This document shows positions 8,739 to 17,123 of a DNA stretch of 45,783 nucleotides, piece after piece. This DNA is from Rhizobiaceae bacterium. Lineage in GTDB: Bacteria > Pseudomonadota > Alphaproteobacteria > Rhizobiales > Rhizobiaceae. The notes below the pieces were generated by a model that was given only the letters and a program-made list of their open reading frames with translations, did no database searches and was not told where the DNA came from. The stretch lies in contig JASJDO010000003.1 of assembly GCA_030065115.1 (NCBI GenBank), positions 1-45,783 of the forward strand, read 5' to 3'. The stretch's first letter is position 1, and each line of letters opens with the position of its first letter. Position numbers and translations under genes: made by a program.

Positions 8739-11003
8739 ATGGGAAATGATTTGATTCAACCGGGCAACGGTGACGATGAGGGTATTGAGGGCGTAGACCT
8801 CAAAAGCGCGCTTGAAGAGCGCTATCTAGCCTATGCCTTGTCAACAATCATGGGGCGGGCTCTGCCCGATGTTCGAGACGGTTTGAAGCCGGTTCATCGA
8901 CGCATCCTGCATGCGATGCGCATTCTCAAACTTGATCCGAATACAGGGTTTAAAAAATGCGCCCGCATCGTCGGTGATGTCATCGGTAAGTTTCACCCTC
9001 ATGGCGATCAGGCAGTCTATGACGCATTGGTGAGGCTGGCTCAGGATTTTGCTCAACGTTATCCGCTGATCGATGGACAGGGGAACTTCGGCAATATTGA
9101 TGGCGATAATGCTGCTGCTTATCGTTATACCGAAGCGCGCATGACCGAAGTTGCCACGTTGCTGCTTGAAGGCATCGACGAGGATGCAGTTGATTTCCGG
9201 CTAACCTATAACGAGGAAGACAAAGAACCAATCGTTCTTCCTGGTGCATTCCCGAATCTGCTCGCCAATGGCTCCTCTGGCATCGCAGTGGGCATGGCGA
9301 CCAATATTCCCCCGCACAACGCAGCGGAATTGTGCGATGCAGCCATTCACCTCATCAAGTTTCCGAACGCGGGTATCGACAAGCTGGTTAGCTTTGTCAA
9401 AGGGCCGGATTTTCCAACCGGCGGTGTAATTGTTGAAGATGAAGCGTCGATCCTGGAAGCCTATAAAACCGGGAAGGGCGGCTTCCGGGTTCGTGCACGC
9501 TGGGAGAAAGAAGAAACCGGTCGCGGCGGCTATCAGATTGTTGTCACTGAAATTCCCTATCAGGTTCAAAAATCTCGCTTGATCGAAAAGGTTGCCGAAC
9601 TCCTGTTCAATCGCAAACTACCTCTATTGGGCGATATCCGTGATGAATCTGCAGAAGATGTACGCATTGTGCTGGAGCCGAAGTCGCGTGCGGTTGATCC
9701 CGATATTTTGATGGAATCACTTTTCAAACTCACTGAGTTTGAGAGCCGGATTTCGTTGAACATGAACGTGCTTTCGGGCGGCAAAGTTCCGAAGGTCATG
9801 TCGCTCAAAGACGTGCTCAAAGAATGGCTGGAACATCGTCGCGATGTGCTGCAACGCCGATCTCGCTACCGTTTGGCTCAGATTGAGCGCCGCCTTGAAA
9901 TTCTTGGCGGCTTGCTTGTCGCTTACCTCAACATTGACGAAGTCATTCGCATCATTCGGTTTGAAGACGAGCCAAAACAAAAGCTGATTGCCCGATTTGA
10001 CCTGACCGATTTGCAGGCTGAATCTATACTCAACATGCGTTTGCGGTCTCTCGCCAAGTTGGAAGAGATCGAAATCAGAAACGAACATGACAAGCTTTCT
10101 GAAGAAAAGGCGCAGATAGAAGCCTTGCTGGGTTCCGAAGAGCAACAATGGGCTGTGCTTCGCCACGATATTGGTGAGGTGAAAAGGAAATTCGGACCAG
10201 ATACAGAACTTGGAAGGCGCCGTAGTACATTTGGCGTTGCAGCCGAAATCGATCTGGAAGCGGTTCAGCAAGCCATGATCGAAAAAGAACCGGTCACGGT
10301 TGTGCTTTCAAAGAAGGGCTGGATCCGCGCAATGAAAGGTCATGTGCCAGATTTTGCTTCTCTTACGTTTAAAGAAGGGGATGGCTTGCTGACCGCCTTC
10401 CACGCAGAGACTACTGACAAAGTTATTTTGTTTAATACAGGTGGTAAGTTCTTCACCCTCGGCGCAGACAAATTACCTGGTGGCCGGGGACATGGTGAAC
10501 CGGTTCGCGTGATGGTTGACATGGAGAACGACACCGATCTTGTGGCAGCATTCAAGCATGATCCGAAGCAGAAATTGTTGGTGTCGTCGAAAATTGGCAA
10601 CGGGTTTGTTGTCCCCGAAGCGGAAGTGATTGCCAACACACGTAAAGGCAAGCAGGTGCTGAATGTCAAACTACCGGACGAAGCTGCGATCTGTATGCCT
10701 GCGATCGGTGATCACATTGCGGTAGTCGGCGACAATCGAAAATTGCTTATCTTTCCGCTCGATCAGGTGTCAGAATTGACGCGAGGCAAGGGTGTTCGGT
10801 TGCAGAAATATAAAGATGCCAGCACGGATAATGGTGTTCTGGATATTCGCGTTTTCAGTGCGGAAGATGGATTGACATGGGAAGATTCAGCAGGCCGTGT
10901 TCACACACGCACACTCGATGAACTCAAGGAATATGTCGGTGACCGTGCGCAAGCGGGCCGGGTTGTTCCCAAGGGTTTCCCAAAGAGCGGTCGTTTCTCC
11001 TGA
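8739..11003 (+). CDS. parC: DNA topoisomerase IV subunit A
   Basis: A 754-residue ParC, the DNA-cleaving subunit that with ParE decatenates daughter chromosomes. The N-terminal region carries the type IIA signature [14 protein letters not shown] and the FHPHGD motif. Catalytic Tyr130 lies in RYTEARM. The C-terminal half is a coiled-coil/tower region followed by a short set of beta-pinwheel blades ([31 protein letters not shown]), short like other ParC and unlike GyrA. The position equivalent to E. coli ParC Ser80 is Gln91 and that of Glu84 is Asp95. The ribosome-binding site is weak. A hairpin (8654-8671) and a 10-bp palindrome (8697-8706) lie in the upstream gap with unknown role. Confidence 0.96.
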   Translation: MGNDLIQPGNGDDEGIEGVDLKSALEERYLAYALSTIMGRALPDVRDGLKPVHRRILHAMRILKLDPNTGFKKCARIVGDVIGKFHPHGDQAVYDALVRLAQDFAQRYPLIDGQGNFGNIDGDNAAAYRYTEARMTEVATLLLEGIDEDAVDFRLTYNEEDKEPIVLPGAFPNLLANGSSGIAVGMATNIPPHNAAELCDAAIHLIKFPNAGIDKLVSFVKGPDFPTGGVIVEDEASILEAYKTGKGGFRVRARWEKEETGRGGYQIVVTEIPYQVQKSRLIEKVAELLFNRKLPLLGDIRDESAEDVRIVLEPKSRAVDPDILMESLFKLTEFESRISLNMNVLSGGKVPKVMSLKDVLKEWLEHRRDVLQRRSRYRLAQIERRLEILGGLLVAYLNIDEVIRIIRFEDEPKQKLIARFDLTDLQAESILNMRLRSLAKLEEIEIRNEHDKLSEEKAQIEALLGSEEQQWAVLRHDIGEVKRKFGPDTELGRRRSTFGVAAEIDLEAVQQAMIEKEPVTVVLSKKGWIRAMKGHVPDFASLTFKEGDGLLTAFHAETTDKVILFNTGGKFFTLGADKLPGGRGHGEPVRVMVDMENDTDLVAAFKHDPKQKLLVSSKIGNGFVVPEAEVIANTRKGKQVLNVKLPDEAAICMPAIGDHIAVVGDNRKLLIFPLDQVSELTRGKGVRLQKYKDASTDNGVLDIRVFSAEDGLTWEDSAGRVHTRTLDELKEYVGDRAQAGRVVPKGFPKSGRFS

Positions 11004-11140
11004 CCACCCCGAAAACATCGTGTTCGCAGACCGATTCCAGAGCGTTGCTTTGATGCTGTGAGATTTTGCACATCCAAGATAATTCTGACATGGCATGATG
11101 ATTAAGCCTTGAAACAAAGGTAAACAAATTGTAAATGCCG

Positions 11141-11187
11141 TAACGTAAAGTGGCGTACATAACGTTACGTGATAACAGGGTAAGGTT
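11141..11187 (+). promoter_or_regulatory. Palindromic leader with ribosome-binding site before a miniprotein
   Basis: The repeated element TAACGT occurs at 11141 and again inside the 8-bp palindrome TAACGTTA (11160-11167); ACGTAA and TTACGT are inverted across about 16 bases. This is followed by AGGGTAAGG and an ATG at 11188. It could be an operator or a leader hairpin; nothing here identifies a regulator. Confidence 0.35.
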
Positions 11188-11340
11188 ATGAATACGAAAT
11201 CGACTTCAATCGAAACACAACAGAACGACTATTTGGTTGATTCAAGCGTGAATGACGCGCGCTGGCTTTTTGGCTTTGTGATGTTTAGCGGTGTGGCGGT
11301 ATTCGCTGCCGGATTGATTGCTTCAATATTCGCTGGTTAG
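11188..11340 (+). CDS. 50-residue single-pass membrane miniprotein, unknown
   Basis: A short open frame of 51 codons starting at ATG 11188 with a good ribosome-binding site (TAAGG two bases upstream, AGGG before it). The N-terminal half is polar (MNTKSTSIETQQNDYLVDSS). It is followed by NDARWLFG and one hydrophobic helix (FVMFSGVAVFAAGLIASIFA) that reaches the C-terminus. The arrangement fits a small bitopic membrane protein. It lies between parC and the convergent exporter gene (14 bp away), so it is not simply a leader. I recognise no family. The ribosome-binding site, the sharp polar/hydrophobic division and the palindromic upstream region argue that it is real, but conservation has not been tested. 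Confidence 0.6.
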   Translation: MNTKSTSIETQQNDYLVDSSVNDARWLFGFVMFSGVAVFAAGLIASIFAG

Positions 11341-11354
11341 AACGACGGGCCCGT

Positions 11355-12218
11355 TTATTGCTCCGATCTTCGGATTTGCACTGCACTGTGAACCGTAATC
11401 GCCATCAACACAATCGCACCACCAATCAGACTTCGCTCACTGGGCGTTTCTGCGAACACAAGCCATACCCAAATTGGTGCTAGTATGGTTTCCAGCAAAA
11501 AGAACATCGCAACTTGAGGCGCCGGAATATAGCGGGGTGCGAGCGACAATGCGAAGGCGCCCGCAGGTGCCATTATCAATGCATTCAGCAATACCCATTC
11601 CATTGCATTGGGCATTTCCCCGGACAACAAAACCATTGGCAGGGCAAACAAGCCCGCGACCATGCCCCCCAATGTTCCCGCGAGTGACATGTCCTTTCCC
11701 GATTGACGGGTTTTTACGATAGAGAGGCCCAGAACAATCGCGGTCAAAAGAGCCAAAATATTGCCAAACGTATTTCCTGTTTCAACACCATCCGACACTA
11801 TTACGCCAACTCCAAATATGGTCAGGGCGATTGCGATCCACGTGACGGCTCCAGGTTTTTCCCCAATCAGCCACCATGAAAAAAGTGCTGCTACCAATGG
11901 ATTGAATGCCAGTATGAACACCAGATTTGCGGTCGAAGTGGTAAAGACCGCAGTTGTGAAAAGAATGCTGCTCGCGCCGTACAGGATGCCGACAGTGACA
12001 AAATCTGCATCATGAAACGGACGTTCTGGAGTGTCAGTGAGGTTGCGTCCAAGAAGGAGGATGAGACCCAAAACCAAGGACATGCCAAATCCGCGAAACA
12101 CGATGAACGCCCAGGGTGCACCGTCGCCAAGCCGGATAACCGGAATATCCAATGAGATTATGAGGCCGCCAATCAGCGCAAGCAGGATTCCTGTTACAGG
12201 TTTTCGCTGTATCTGCAC
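11355..12218 (-). CDS. DMT-superfamily (EamA) transporter
   Basis: A 287-residue inner-membrane protein with ten predicted membrane helices in two EamA repeats (about residues 8-140 and 150-283). The first starts GILLALIGGLIISLDIPVIRLGDGAPW; the second ends with APIWVWLVFAETPSERSLIGGAIVLMAI, typical of drug/metabolite exporters. Members usually export amino acids or small metabolites; the substrate cannot be told from sequence. It is followed 86 bp upstream on the same strand by bpt, so the two might share a transcript, although the gap allows a separate promoter. Confidence 0.9.
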   Translation of the reverse strand: MQIQRKPVTGILLALIGGLIISLDIPVIRLGDGAPWAFIVFRGFGMSLVLGLILLLGRNLTDTPERPFHDADFVTVGILYGASSILFTTAVFTTSTANLVFILAFNPLVAALFSWWLIGEKPGAVTWIAIALTIFGVGVIVSDGVETGNTFGNILALLTAIVLGLSIVKTRQSGKDMSLAGTLGGMVAGLFALPMVLLSGEMPNAMEWVLLNALIMAPAGAFALSLAPRYIPAPQVAMFFLLETILAPIWVWLVFAETPSERSLIGGAIVLMAITVHSAVQIRRSEQ

Positions 12219-12305
12219 AATGTTCTCCGACCCACATTACAGCCTAACATTGCAGTTTTTGGTGGCGTGTCAATCAGCGAAATTTATTGAGGTGCTGCTA
12301 TTTAC

Positions 12306-13052
12306 TTAGTCGACCCTGGCCCAACCTGAAACGGTAAGATGCTCCTGCGGAGAGAACCGTTTCTTGTATTCCATTTTCTGTGACCCTTCGACCCAATATC
12401 CGAGATATACATAGGGCAATCCCATCTTGCGGGCCATGCGGATGTGATCAAGTATGAGATAGGTTCCCAGACTTTTACGATCAGCTTCCGTATCGAAGAA
12501 GCTGTATACCATGGACAATCCGTTTGCGAGAACATCGGTCAGCGCAACGGCAATCAACGGGCCTTCACCTCGATCCGTAAGAGCAGTGTCGATTCCTCTA
12601 AGACGGTACTCGACCAGCATGGTGTTTACATGCGTGTCTTCCACCATCATCGCATAGTCCAGTGACGTCATCTCAGCCATGCCACCATCTGTATGGCGAT
12701 CATCGAGATATTTTCTGAACAGCGAAAACTGCTCAGTAGTTGGCGATGGTGGCATTTGGGAAGCCACCAGATCATTATTGCTTTTGACAATCCTGCTGAG
12801 AGATTTGCTTGGCTTGAATTCATCGACCAAGACGCGCACCGAAACGCATGCTTTGCAGCCTTCGCAGGCAGGTCTGTAAGCAATGTTCTGTGAACGCCGG
12901 AAACCGCCTTGGCTGAGCATGTCATTGACCTGCACTGCGCGTTCACCCACCAGATGCGTAAACACCTTGCGTTCTTCCTTGCCTTCAAGATAGGGGCACG
13001 GGGAAGGCGCGGTTAGATAAAACTGCGGTGTGTCAAGCGAGTGTCTGGTCAT
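12306..13052 (-). CDS. bpt: Aspartate/glutamate leucyltransferase (N-end rule)
   Basis: A 248-residue Bpt, which transfers leucine from Leu-tRNA onto N-terminal Asp or Glu of proteins and marks them for ClpS/ClpAP degradation. It shows the ATE N-terminal pattern ([24 protein letters not shown]), the Cys motif [14 protein letters not shown], and the GNAT-like C-terminal half ending [18 protein letters not shown]. The ATG at 13052 ([13 protein letters not shown]) fits the family's normal N-terminus; an ATG 36 bp upstream is also in frame, and neither has a clear ribosome-binding site. In many Rhizobiales bpt is close to hemB (known synteny, from memory). Here an ~8.7-kb accessory block separates them. 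Confidence 0.93.
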   Translation of the reverse strand: MTRHSLDTPQFYLTAPSPCPYLEGKEERKVFTHLVGERAVQVNDMLSQGGFRRSQNIAYRPACEGCKACVSVRVLVDEFKPSKSLSRIVKSNNDLVASQMPPSPTTEQFSLFRKYLDDRHTDGGMAEMTSLDYAMMVEDTHVNTMLVEYRLRGIDTALTDRGEGPLIAVALTDVLANGLSMVYSFFDTEADRKSLGTYLILDHIRMARKMGLPYVYLGYWVEGSQKMEYKKRFSPQEHLTVSGWARVD

Positions 13053-13194
13053 TGCGGCGATGCTAAACCAGAATCTGAAAAATGCCAAAACTAATTGCGT
13101 TCATAGTAAACTTTCTCTCAGGTATTTCTGTAGCCAAGATCACAAAATTGTAATCAGGAGTTACATCCCTGGTGATTTTCCCCTTAACCAGTGT

Positions 13195-13222
13195 TTGATA
13201 TGACCCTTTCAGGGTTTATCAA
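13195..13222 (+). promoter_or_regulatory. Hairpin/inverted repeat upstream of the cytochrome P460 gene
   Basis: TTGATA (13195-13200) and TATCAA (13217-13222) flank a perfect small hairpin ACCCT-TTC-AGGGT (13203-13215). Together they form an almost continuous stem just before GGGAG and the ATG at 13238. The TTGAT/ATCAA ends recall FNR/DNR half-sites but are too far apart (23 bp centre to centre) for the standard spacing. It may be an operator or a 5' UTR hairpin. Confidence 0.4.
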
Positions 13223-13237
13223 TTCTGGGAGAATTAT

Positions 13238-13825
13238 ATGAAAAAGTCCGCATTGAAGTTTGCTGTAGCAACAGCAGCGTTTTTTGTTTCAAGTGCTGCC
13301 TATGCGGCATGTACTGCACCAGCAGCGAAAGACGACCTTACCGACGAGCAAATTGTTGAAGTATATGAGTGTATCAAGGCCGACCTTCGCGCCGGGTATG
13401 CGAAAAGCGACAACCCGTGGGCGAGCGACTATGTAAACTGGGGCGCAACAGCAACACGCCCAGCTGCACCTGGTCCACACGGCAACCGTTTCCTCATGAC
13501 GTGGGTTAATGAAGTAGGCCTCGAAGAATACAACAAATATTCTGACGAGCGCGAAGATAATCCGATGCCAGTTGGTACTGTGATTGCCAAAGAGGTTTTC
13601 AACGTCAACAAGAAGAATGAGGTCAAAAAAGGCCAACTGTTTTTCATGGAAAAAGTTGCTGCCGGTAATGCTGATGAGTTCGGCAACTGGATTTACTCAG
13701 CGATCAAGTCCAATGGTGATCCGATGAAGATTTCCCAGAAGTTCTGTCACGATTGCCACGGTGCATTCTCTGATCAGGATGCTCTTGGTTATCCCGATGA
13801 AGACGTTCGTCTGACTTCGAACTAA
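13238..13825 (+). CDS. Cytochrome P460 family c-type haem protein
   Basis: A 195-residue periplasmic haem protein. A signal peptide (MKKSALKFAVATAAFFVSSA, cleaved near AYA) precedes a cytochrome P460 fold: Trp-rich N-terminal segment, PGPHGNRFLMTWVNEVGLEEY, MPVGTVIAKEVF, GQLFFMEK, FGNWIYSAI. It ends with a single haem c motif C170-H-D-C173-H174 near the C-terminus, where P460-type proteins carry it. P460 family members include hydroxylamine or nitric oxide oxidising enzymes and NO-binding cytochrome c'-beta. Which lysine, if any, cross-links to the haem cannot be settled by eye; several Lys surround residues 128-145. GGGAG lies 8 bp before the ATG. A terminator follows, so the gene is monocistronic and convergent with the next one. 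Confidence 0.85.
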   Translation: MKKSALKFAVATAAFFVSSAAYAACTAPAAKDDLTDEQIVEVYECIKADLRAGYAKSDNPWASDYVNWGATATRPAAPGPHGNRFLMTWVNEVGLEEYNKYSDEREDNPMPVGTVIAKEVFNVNKKNEVKKGQLFFMEKVAAGNADEFGNWIYSAIKSNGDPMKISQKFCHDCHGAFSDQDALGYPDEDVRLTSN

Positions 13826-13847
13826 GAATTCTGAATTTCAAATAGGA

Positions 13848-13876
13848 AAGGCAGGTCATGCGACCTACCTTTTTTG
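13848..13876 (+). terminator. Terminator after the cytochrome P460 gene
   Basis: A stem of 9 bp with one C/A mismatch (13848-13857 with 13862-13871) and a 4-base loop is followed by a run of Ts to 13876. It lies 23 bp past the stop and separates two convergent genes. Confidence 0.85.
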
Positions 13877-13889
13877 ATTTTGGTATCCG

Positions 13890-14426
13890 CTATTTTTCAT
13901 GCCGCCAGTGATGAACGCCAGCCACAATAAGCCCGAACACCATGTGTCCCCAAAGTGCAACCCAAGTGATGCTACCCCATCCGAGAAACGGCGGATTGCC
14001 AGCAACAAGGTGTGCCATAATGTACAAGGCAAAGACGAAGAGTGCCACGCCATAGACTGCACCTGTTCCCCACCACGGCAAGAACGGTGTAACCTTTTTT
14101 GAGATTGGGCGTGCGATGAGCATATACCCGAGAGGATATAGAATAAGTCCTGTCAGCAAGTGTATCCCGTGACCAATCCCATATTGTGAAATCAGTTTGC
14201 TGCCTAACCCGGTGATAATGCCGAGTGATTGGTTGGCGAGTGCAACTGGTGCCAGTTTTGCACCCAGATACGGGGCAAACAAATCTTTCAGCAATGGGCT
14301 GATGGTTTGCCCGAACAGATCAAATCCGAGTGTTGCAAATGCTCCTGCAAGAACGGCGGTTGTCAAAAGCTTGGAATTGATAGTGGGTGTTTCGAACGTT
14401 TGGGCTTGTGCCGACATATCGGTCAT
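13890..14426 (-). CDS. Multi-pass membrane protein of unknown function
   Basis: A 178-residue protein with about four to five membrane helices after a ~20-residue polar N-terminus: LTTAVLAGAFATLGFDLFGQ, a helix containing GIITGLGSKLI, GHGIHLLTGLILYPLGYML, GTGAVYGVALFVFALYIMAHLVAG and ITWVALWGHMVFGLIVAGVHHW. Several membrane-embedded His residues (GHGIHLL, AHL, GHMVFG, HHW) could bind haem or metal, but this is only suggestive. The layout loosely resembles DUF6789-type membrane proteins; I am not certain of that link. It is convergent with the P460 gene and divergent from the benzoate-CoA ligase gene, sharing a ~200-bp regulatory gap that holds a CRP-type palindrome. Confidence 0.7.
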   Translation of the reverse strand: MTDMSAQAQTFETPTINSKLLTTAVLAGAFATLGFDLFGQTISPLLKDLFAPYLGAKLAPVALANQSLGIITGLGSKLISQYGIGHGIHLLTGLILYPLGYMLIARPISKKVTPFLPWWGTGAVYGVALFVFALYIMAHLVAGNPPFLGWGSITWVALWGHMVFGLIVAGVHHWRHEK

Positions 14427-14536
14427 GTGTGTCTCCTGTTAAACAAAGGCGCGTATGCGCTTGTGTGAGACGTGAGGCGAGGGGGACTTAAAAACAATGA
14501 TTTTGACGCGCCCGTTACCGCCTGTGAACGCTGGCA

Positions 14537-14552
14537 TGTGACGGATATCACA
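14537..14552. promoter_or_regulatory. Perfect CRP-type palindrome TGTGA-N6-TCACA
   Basis: TGTGA (14537-14541) and TCACA (14548-14552) are exact inverted half-sites with the 6-base spacer of the CRP consensus. The site lies in the divergent gap, about 79 bp before the ligase ATG (14631) and 111 bp before the membrane-protein ATG. A CRP/FNR-superfamily regulator is the natural candidate; which one is not known. Confidence 0.6.
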
Positions 14553-14564
14553 TTTGTCTATCCT

Positions 14565-14592
14565 GTTGACTTGCAAACTATTCCCGGTCAAC
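14565..14592. promoter_or_regulatory. Inverted repeat GTTGAC-N16-GTCAAC upstream of the benzoate-CoA ligase gene
   Basis: Exact 6-base inverted half-sites at 14565-14570 and 14587-14592. The left arm also gives a -35-like TTGACT; no convincing -10 is seen at the right spacing. This could be a second operator or part of the promoter of the ligase gene. Confidence 0.4.
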
Positions 14593-14630
14593 TTTCTGGC
14601 ACATAGACTGATGCTAGGGAGGGCATTGGG

Positions 14631-16169
14631 ATGCAGAACGAAAATTCCGCGATATATTTTGTCGATAGACATTTGCAGGAAGGTCGCGGAGAAAAGGTAG
14701 CGTTTCGCGAGGCTGCAGGCAGTGAGCGCGCCATTACATATGGACAACTCTCCGCAAGATCGGCGTTGGTCGCGGGTGCATTTGAAAAAGCAGGAATAAA
14801 GCGCGAAAGCAGGATCGCCTGCTTGCTGCTTGATCAGATTGAATATGTCGAGGTTTTTTGGGGTGCTCTCAAGGCAGGCGTAATTCCGGTAGCGCTGAAC
14901 ACGCTGCTTTCAACGTCAGTCTATGATATCATTTTGCGCGATAGCCGTGCGAACTGCTTGATAGTGTCCGTGGAACTTTGGCCGGTCATAGAGACAATAG
15001 TCGGCGATAACCCGTATCTGGAGACCATCATTGTCGTGGGTGATAAGACGCCTCCAGGAACACTGTCCTATGAAGAGTTTATGTCAGGAGCGGAAGAAAT
15101 CTCTCCGGTTGCGGTCAGTGGTGATGAATGTGCTTTCTGGCTTTATTCCTCCGGTTCTACTGGCCAGCCGAAGGGCGTGCGTCATGTCCACAGTTCGATG
15201 AAGGCAACAGCAGATACGTTTGGACGGGAAGTTCTCGGAATTGAAGAAAAGGACATTGTCTATTCCGCTGCCAAGATATTTTTCGCATATGGGTTGGGTA
15301 ACACGTTCTCTTTCCCAATGTCGGTGGGCGCAACCTCTATTCTGTTCAATGGGCGTCCGACACCCGACGTGGTGGCACAGATTATTGAAACGCATGAACC
15401 CACCATCTTTTGCGGCGTGCCGACGCTCTATGCTGCCATGCTTGCTTTTTTGGAGCAGCATAGTGTGCCTGCAAACAAATTGCGGCTCTGTGTATCCGCC
15501 GGTGAGGCCTTGCCGGCCGACATTGGCAACACCTGGCACAAACTATGGGACGTTGACATCATTGATGGCGTTGGCTCAACGGAGATGCTGCATATCTTTC
15601 TGTCCAACCGTCCGGACAATCTTGAATACGGAACATCAGGTCTTGCGGTTCCCGGATATGAATTGCGATGCGTCAACGAAGACGGGTCGCCAATACAAAA
15701 AGGCGAAATCGGCGAGTTGTTGGTGAAGGGTGCCTCAGCTGCGGATGGATATTGGAACCAGCGCCACAAGAGCCGAACCACCTTTGAAGGAGAATGGACG
15801 CGAACAGGAGACAAATATGAGATCTCCGAGAGTGGACGCTTCATCTATTGCGGGCGTACGGACGACATGTTCAAAGTATCTGGCATTTGGGTCAGTCCGT
15901 TTGAAGTCGAGCAGGCATTGATTGAACATGCGTCTGTTCTGGAAGCCGCCGTTGTTCCGGCCCGCGATGATAAAGATCTCGAGAAGCCAAAGGCATTCGT
16001 TGTTTTACAGGAAAGCGCAAACCCGACCGGCATCGATGAGACACTCAAAGAGTTTGTCAAAGAAAAGATCGGCAAATGGAAATATCCCCGCTGGATTGAA
16101 GTGGTCGATGACCTTCCCAAAACCGCGACTGGCAAGATCCAGCGCTTCAAACTGAGAGATGCAACATGA
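14631..16169 (+). CDS. bclA: Benzoate-CoA ligase
   Basis: A 512-residue adenylate-forming enzyme that activates benzoate with ATP and CoA to benzoyl-CoA, the first step of the aerobic CoA-dependent 'box' pathway. It has the AMP-binding motif YSSGSTGQPKG at residues 172-182 and family-typical stretches NTLLSTSVYDIILRDSRA, KIFFAYGLGNTFSFPMSVGAT and CVSAGEALP. The catalytic lysine of the C-terminal domain is Lys502 in KTATGKIQRFK. These features match the benzoate-CoA ligase subfamily better than generic acyl-CoA synthetases. GGGAGGG lies 7 bp before the ATG. The last codon overlaps the next start (ATGA), so ligase and hydrolase are co-translated. Substituted benzoates cannot be excluded as substrates. 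Confidence 0.92.
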   Translation: MQNENSAIYFVDRHLQEGRGEKVAFREAAGSERAITYGQLSARSALVAGAFEKAGIKRESRIACLLLDQIEYVEVFWGALKAGVIPVALNTLLSTSVYDIILRDSRANCLIVSVELWPVIETIVGDNPYLETIIVVGDKTPPGTLSYEEFMSGAEEISPVAVSGDECAFWLYSSGSTGQPKGVRHVHSSMKATADTFGREVLGIEEKDIVYSAAKIFFAYGLGNTFSFPMSVGATSILFNGRPTPDVVAQIIETHEPTIFCGVPTLYAAMLAFLEQHSVPANKLRLCVSAGEALPADIGNTWHKLWDVDIIDGVGSTEMLHIFLSNRPDNLEYGTSGLAVPGYELRCVNEDGSPIQKGEIGELLVKGASAADGYWNQRHKSRTTFEGEWTRTGDKYEISESGRFIYCGRTDDMFKVSGIWVSPFEVEQALIEHASVLEAAVVPARDDKDLEKPKAFVVLQESANPTGIDETLKEFVKEKIGKWKYPRWIEVVDDLPKTATGKIQRFKLRDAT

Positions 16170-16993
16170 CGGGCTTTCAATGGTCAGATGGCGGTGACGG
16201 GTTTTTGGTGATTGGTGATAAGAAACTTGAATACCAATCCTGGGGCCCGTCTCCTGAGCAAGCTCCAACCTTGATCATGCTGCATGAGGGTTTGGGATGT
16301 GTGGAATTGTGGCGTGACTTTCCACAAAAGCTGGCATCTGAAACGGGCTTTGGCGTATTCGTCTATTCCCGGGCTGGATATGGTAAGTCGGATAGTTGCG
16401 AACTGCCCCGGCCTGTAGATTATATGAGTGTGGAAGCTGAGCAAATACTGCCACAGGTTCTCGATCAGATCGGGTTTCAGCGTGGGGTTCTTTTGGGTCA
16501 TTCCGATGGTGCAAGCATTGCCTCAATTTATACCGGTTTCAGGCAAGACCATCGGGTGCGCGGGCTTATTCTCATTGCCCCACATTTTTTTACTGAAGAT
16601 ACAGGGCTCGAAGAAATCGCACAGATCAGGGATGAATATGAAACAACCGATTTAAGAGCGCGTATGGGAAAATACCATCGCGATCCTGACAATGCGTTCA
16701 GGGGTTGGAATGATGCGTGGCTTGATCCTGAGTTCAAGGAATGGAACATTGCCGATGCAATTGACTATTTCCGAATTCCTGTATTGGCGATTCAGGGCAC
16801 GAACGATCCCTATGGAACATTGGCTCAGATCGAGGAAATCGAACAGCGCATCTATTCTCCACTTGATACAGAGATCATCGATGGCTGCGAACATGCCCCG
16901 CACATCGAAGAACCGGCTCGAACACTTTCATCGATAGCGAGCTATCTGGAACGACTTCAGCAAATTGAAGCTGGTAAACCCCTGGTTGCTTGA
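16166..16993 (+). CDS. Alpha/beta-hydrolase of the benzoate cluster
   Basis: A 275-residue cytoplasmic alpha/beta-hydrolase overlapping the ligase gene by 4 bp. The likely triad is Ser113 in GHSDGAS, Asp214 in GTNDPYG and His243 in CEHAPH, all at normal family spacing; the oxyanion region is MLHEGLGC. There is no signal peptide. Related hydrolases occur in other box clusters (from memory), but their role is not established. From context it could act as a thioesterase that recovers CoA from stalled benzoyl-CoA intermediates, or hydrolyse a lactone or ester by-product. It is not BoxD, which is an aldehyde dehydrogenase. A ~200-bp gap with a new promoter region follows before boxC. Confidence 0.85.
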   Translation: MTGFQWSDGGDGFLVIGDKKLEYQSWGPSPEQAPTLIMLHEGLGCVELWRDFPQKLASETGFGVFVYSRAGYGKSDSCELPRPVDYMSVEAEQILPQVLDQIGFQRGVLLGHSDGASIASIYTGFRQDHRVRGLILIAPHFFTEDTGLEEIAQIRDEYETTDLRARMGKYHRDPDNAFRGWNDAWLDPEFKEWNIADAIDYFRIPVLAIQGTNDPYGTLAQIEEIEQRIYSPLDTEIIDGCEHAPHIEEPARTLSSIASYLERLQQIEAGKPLVA

Positions 16994-17123
16994 ACTGTAT
17001 GCTTTCAGAAGCAATCCAAATCCGGACGAGCGCGCGTTACTACCGCCCCACACTCGATGATTAGTCAAAAATTGAACTAACTGTAAGCCACTCCGATGAG
17101 GCCTATTTCTCAATCAGTAATTA

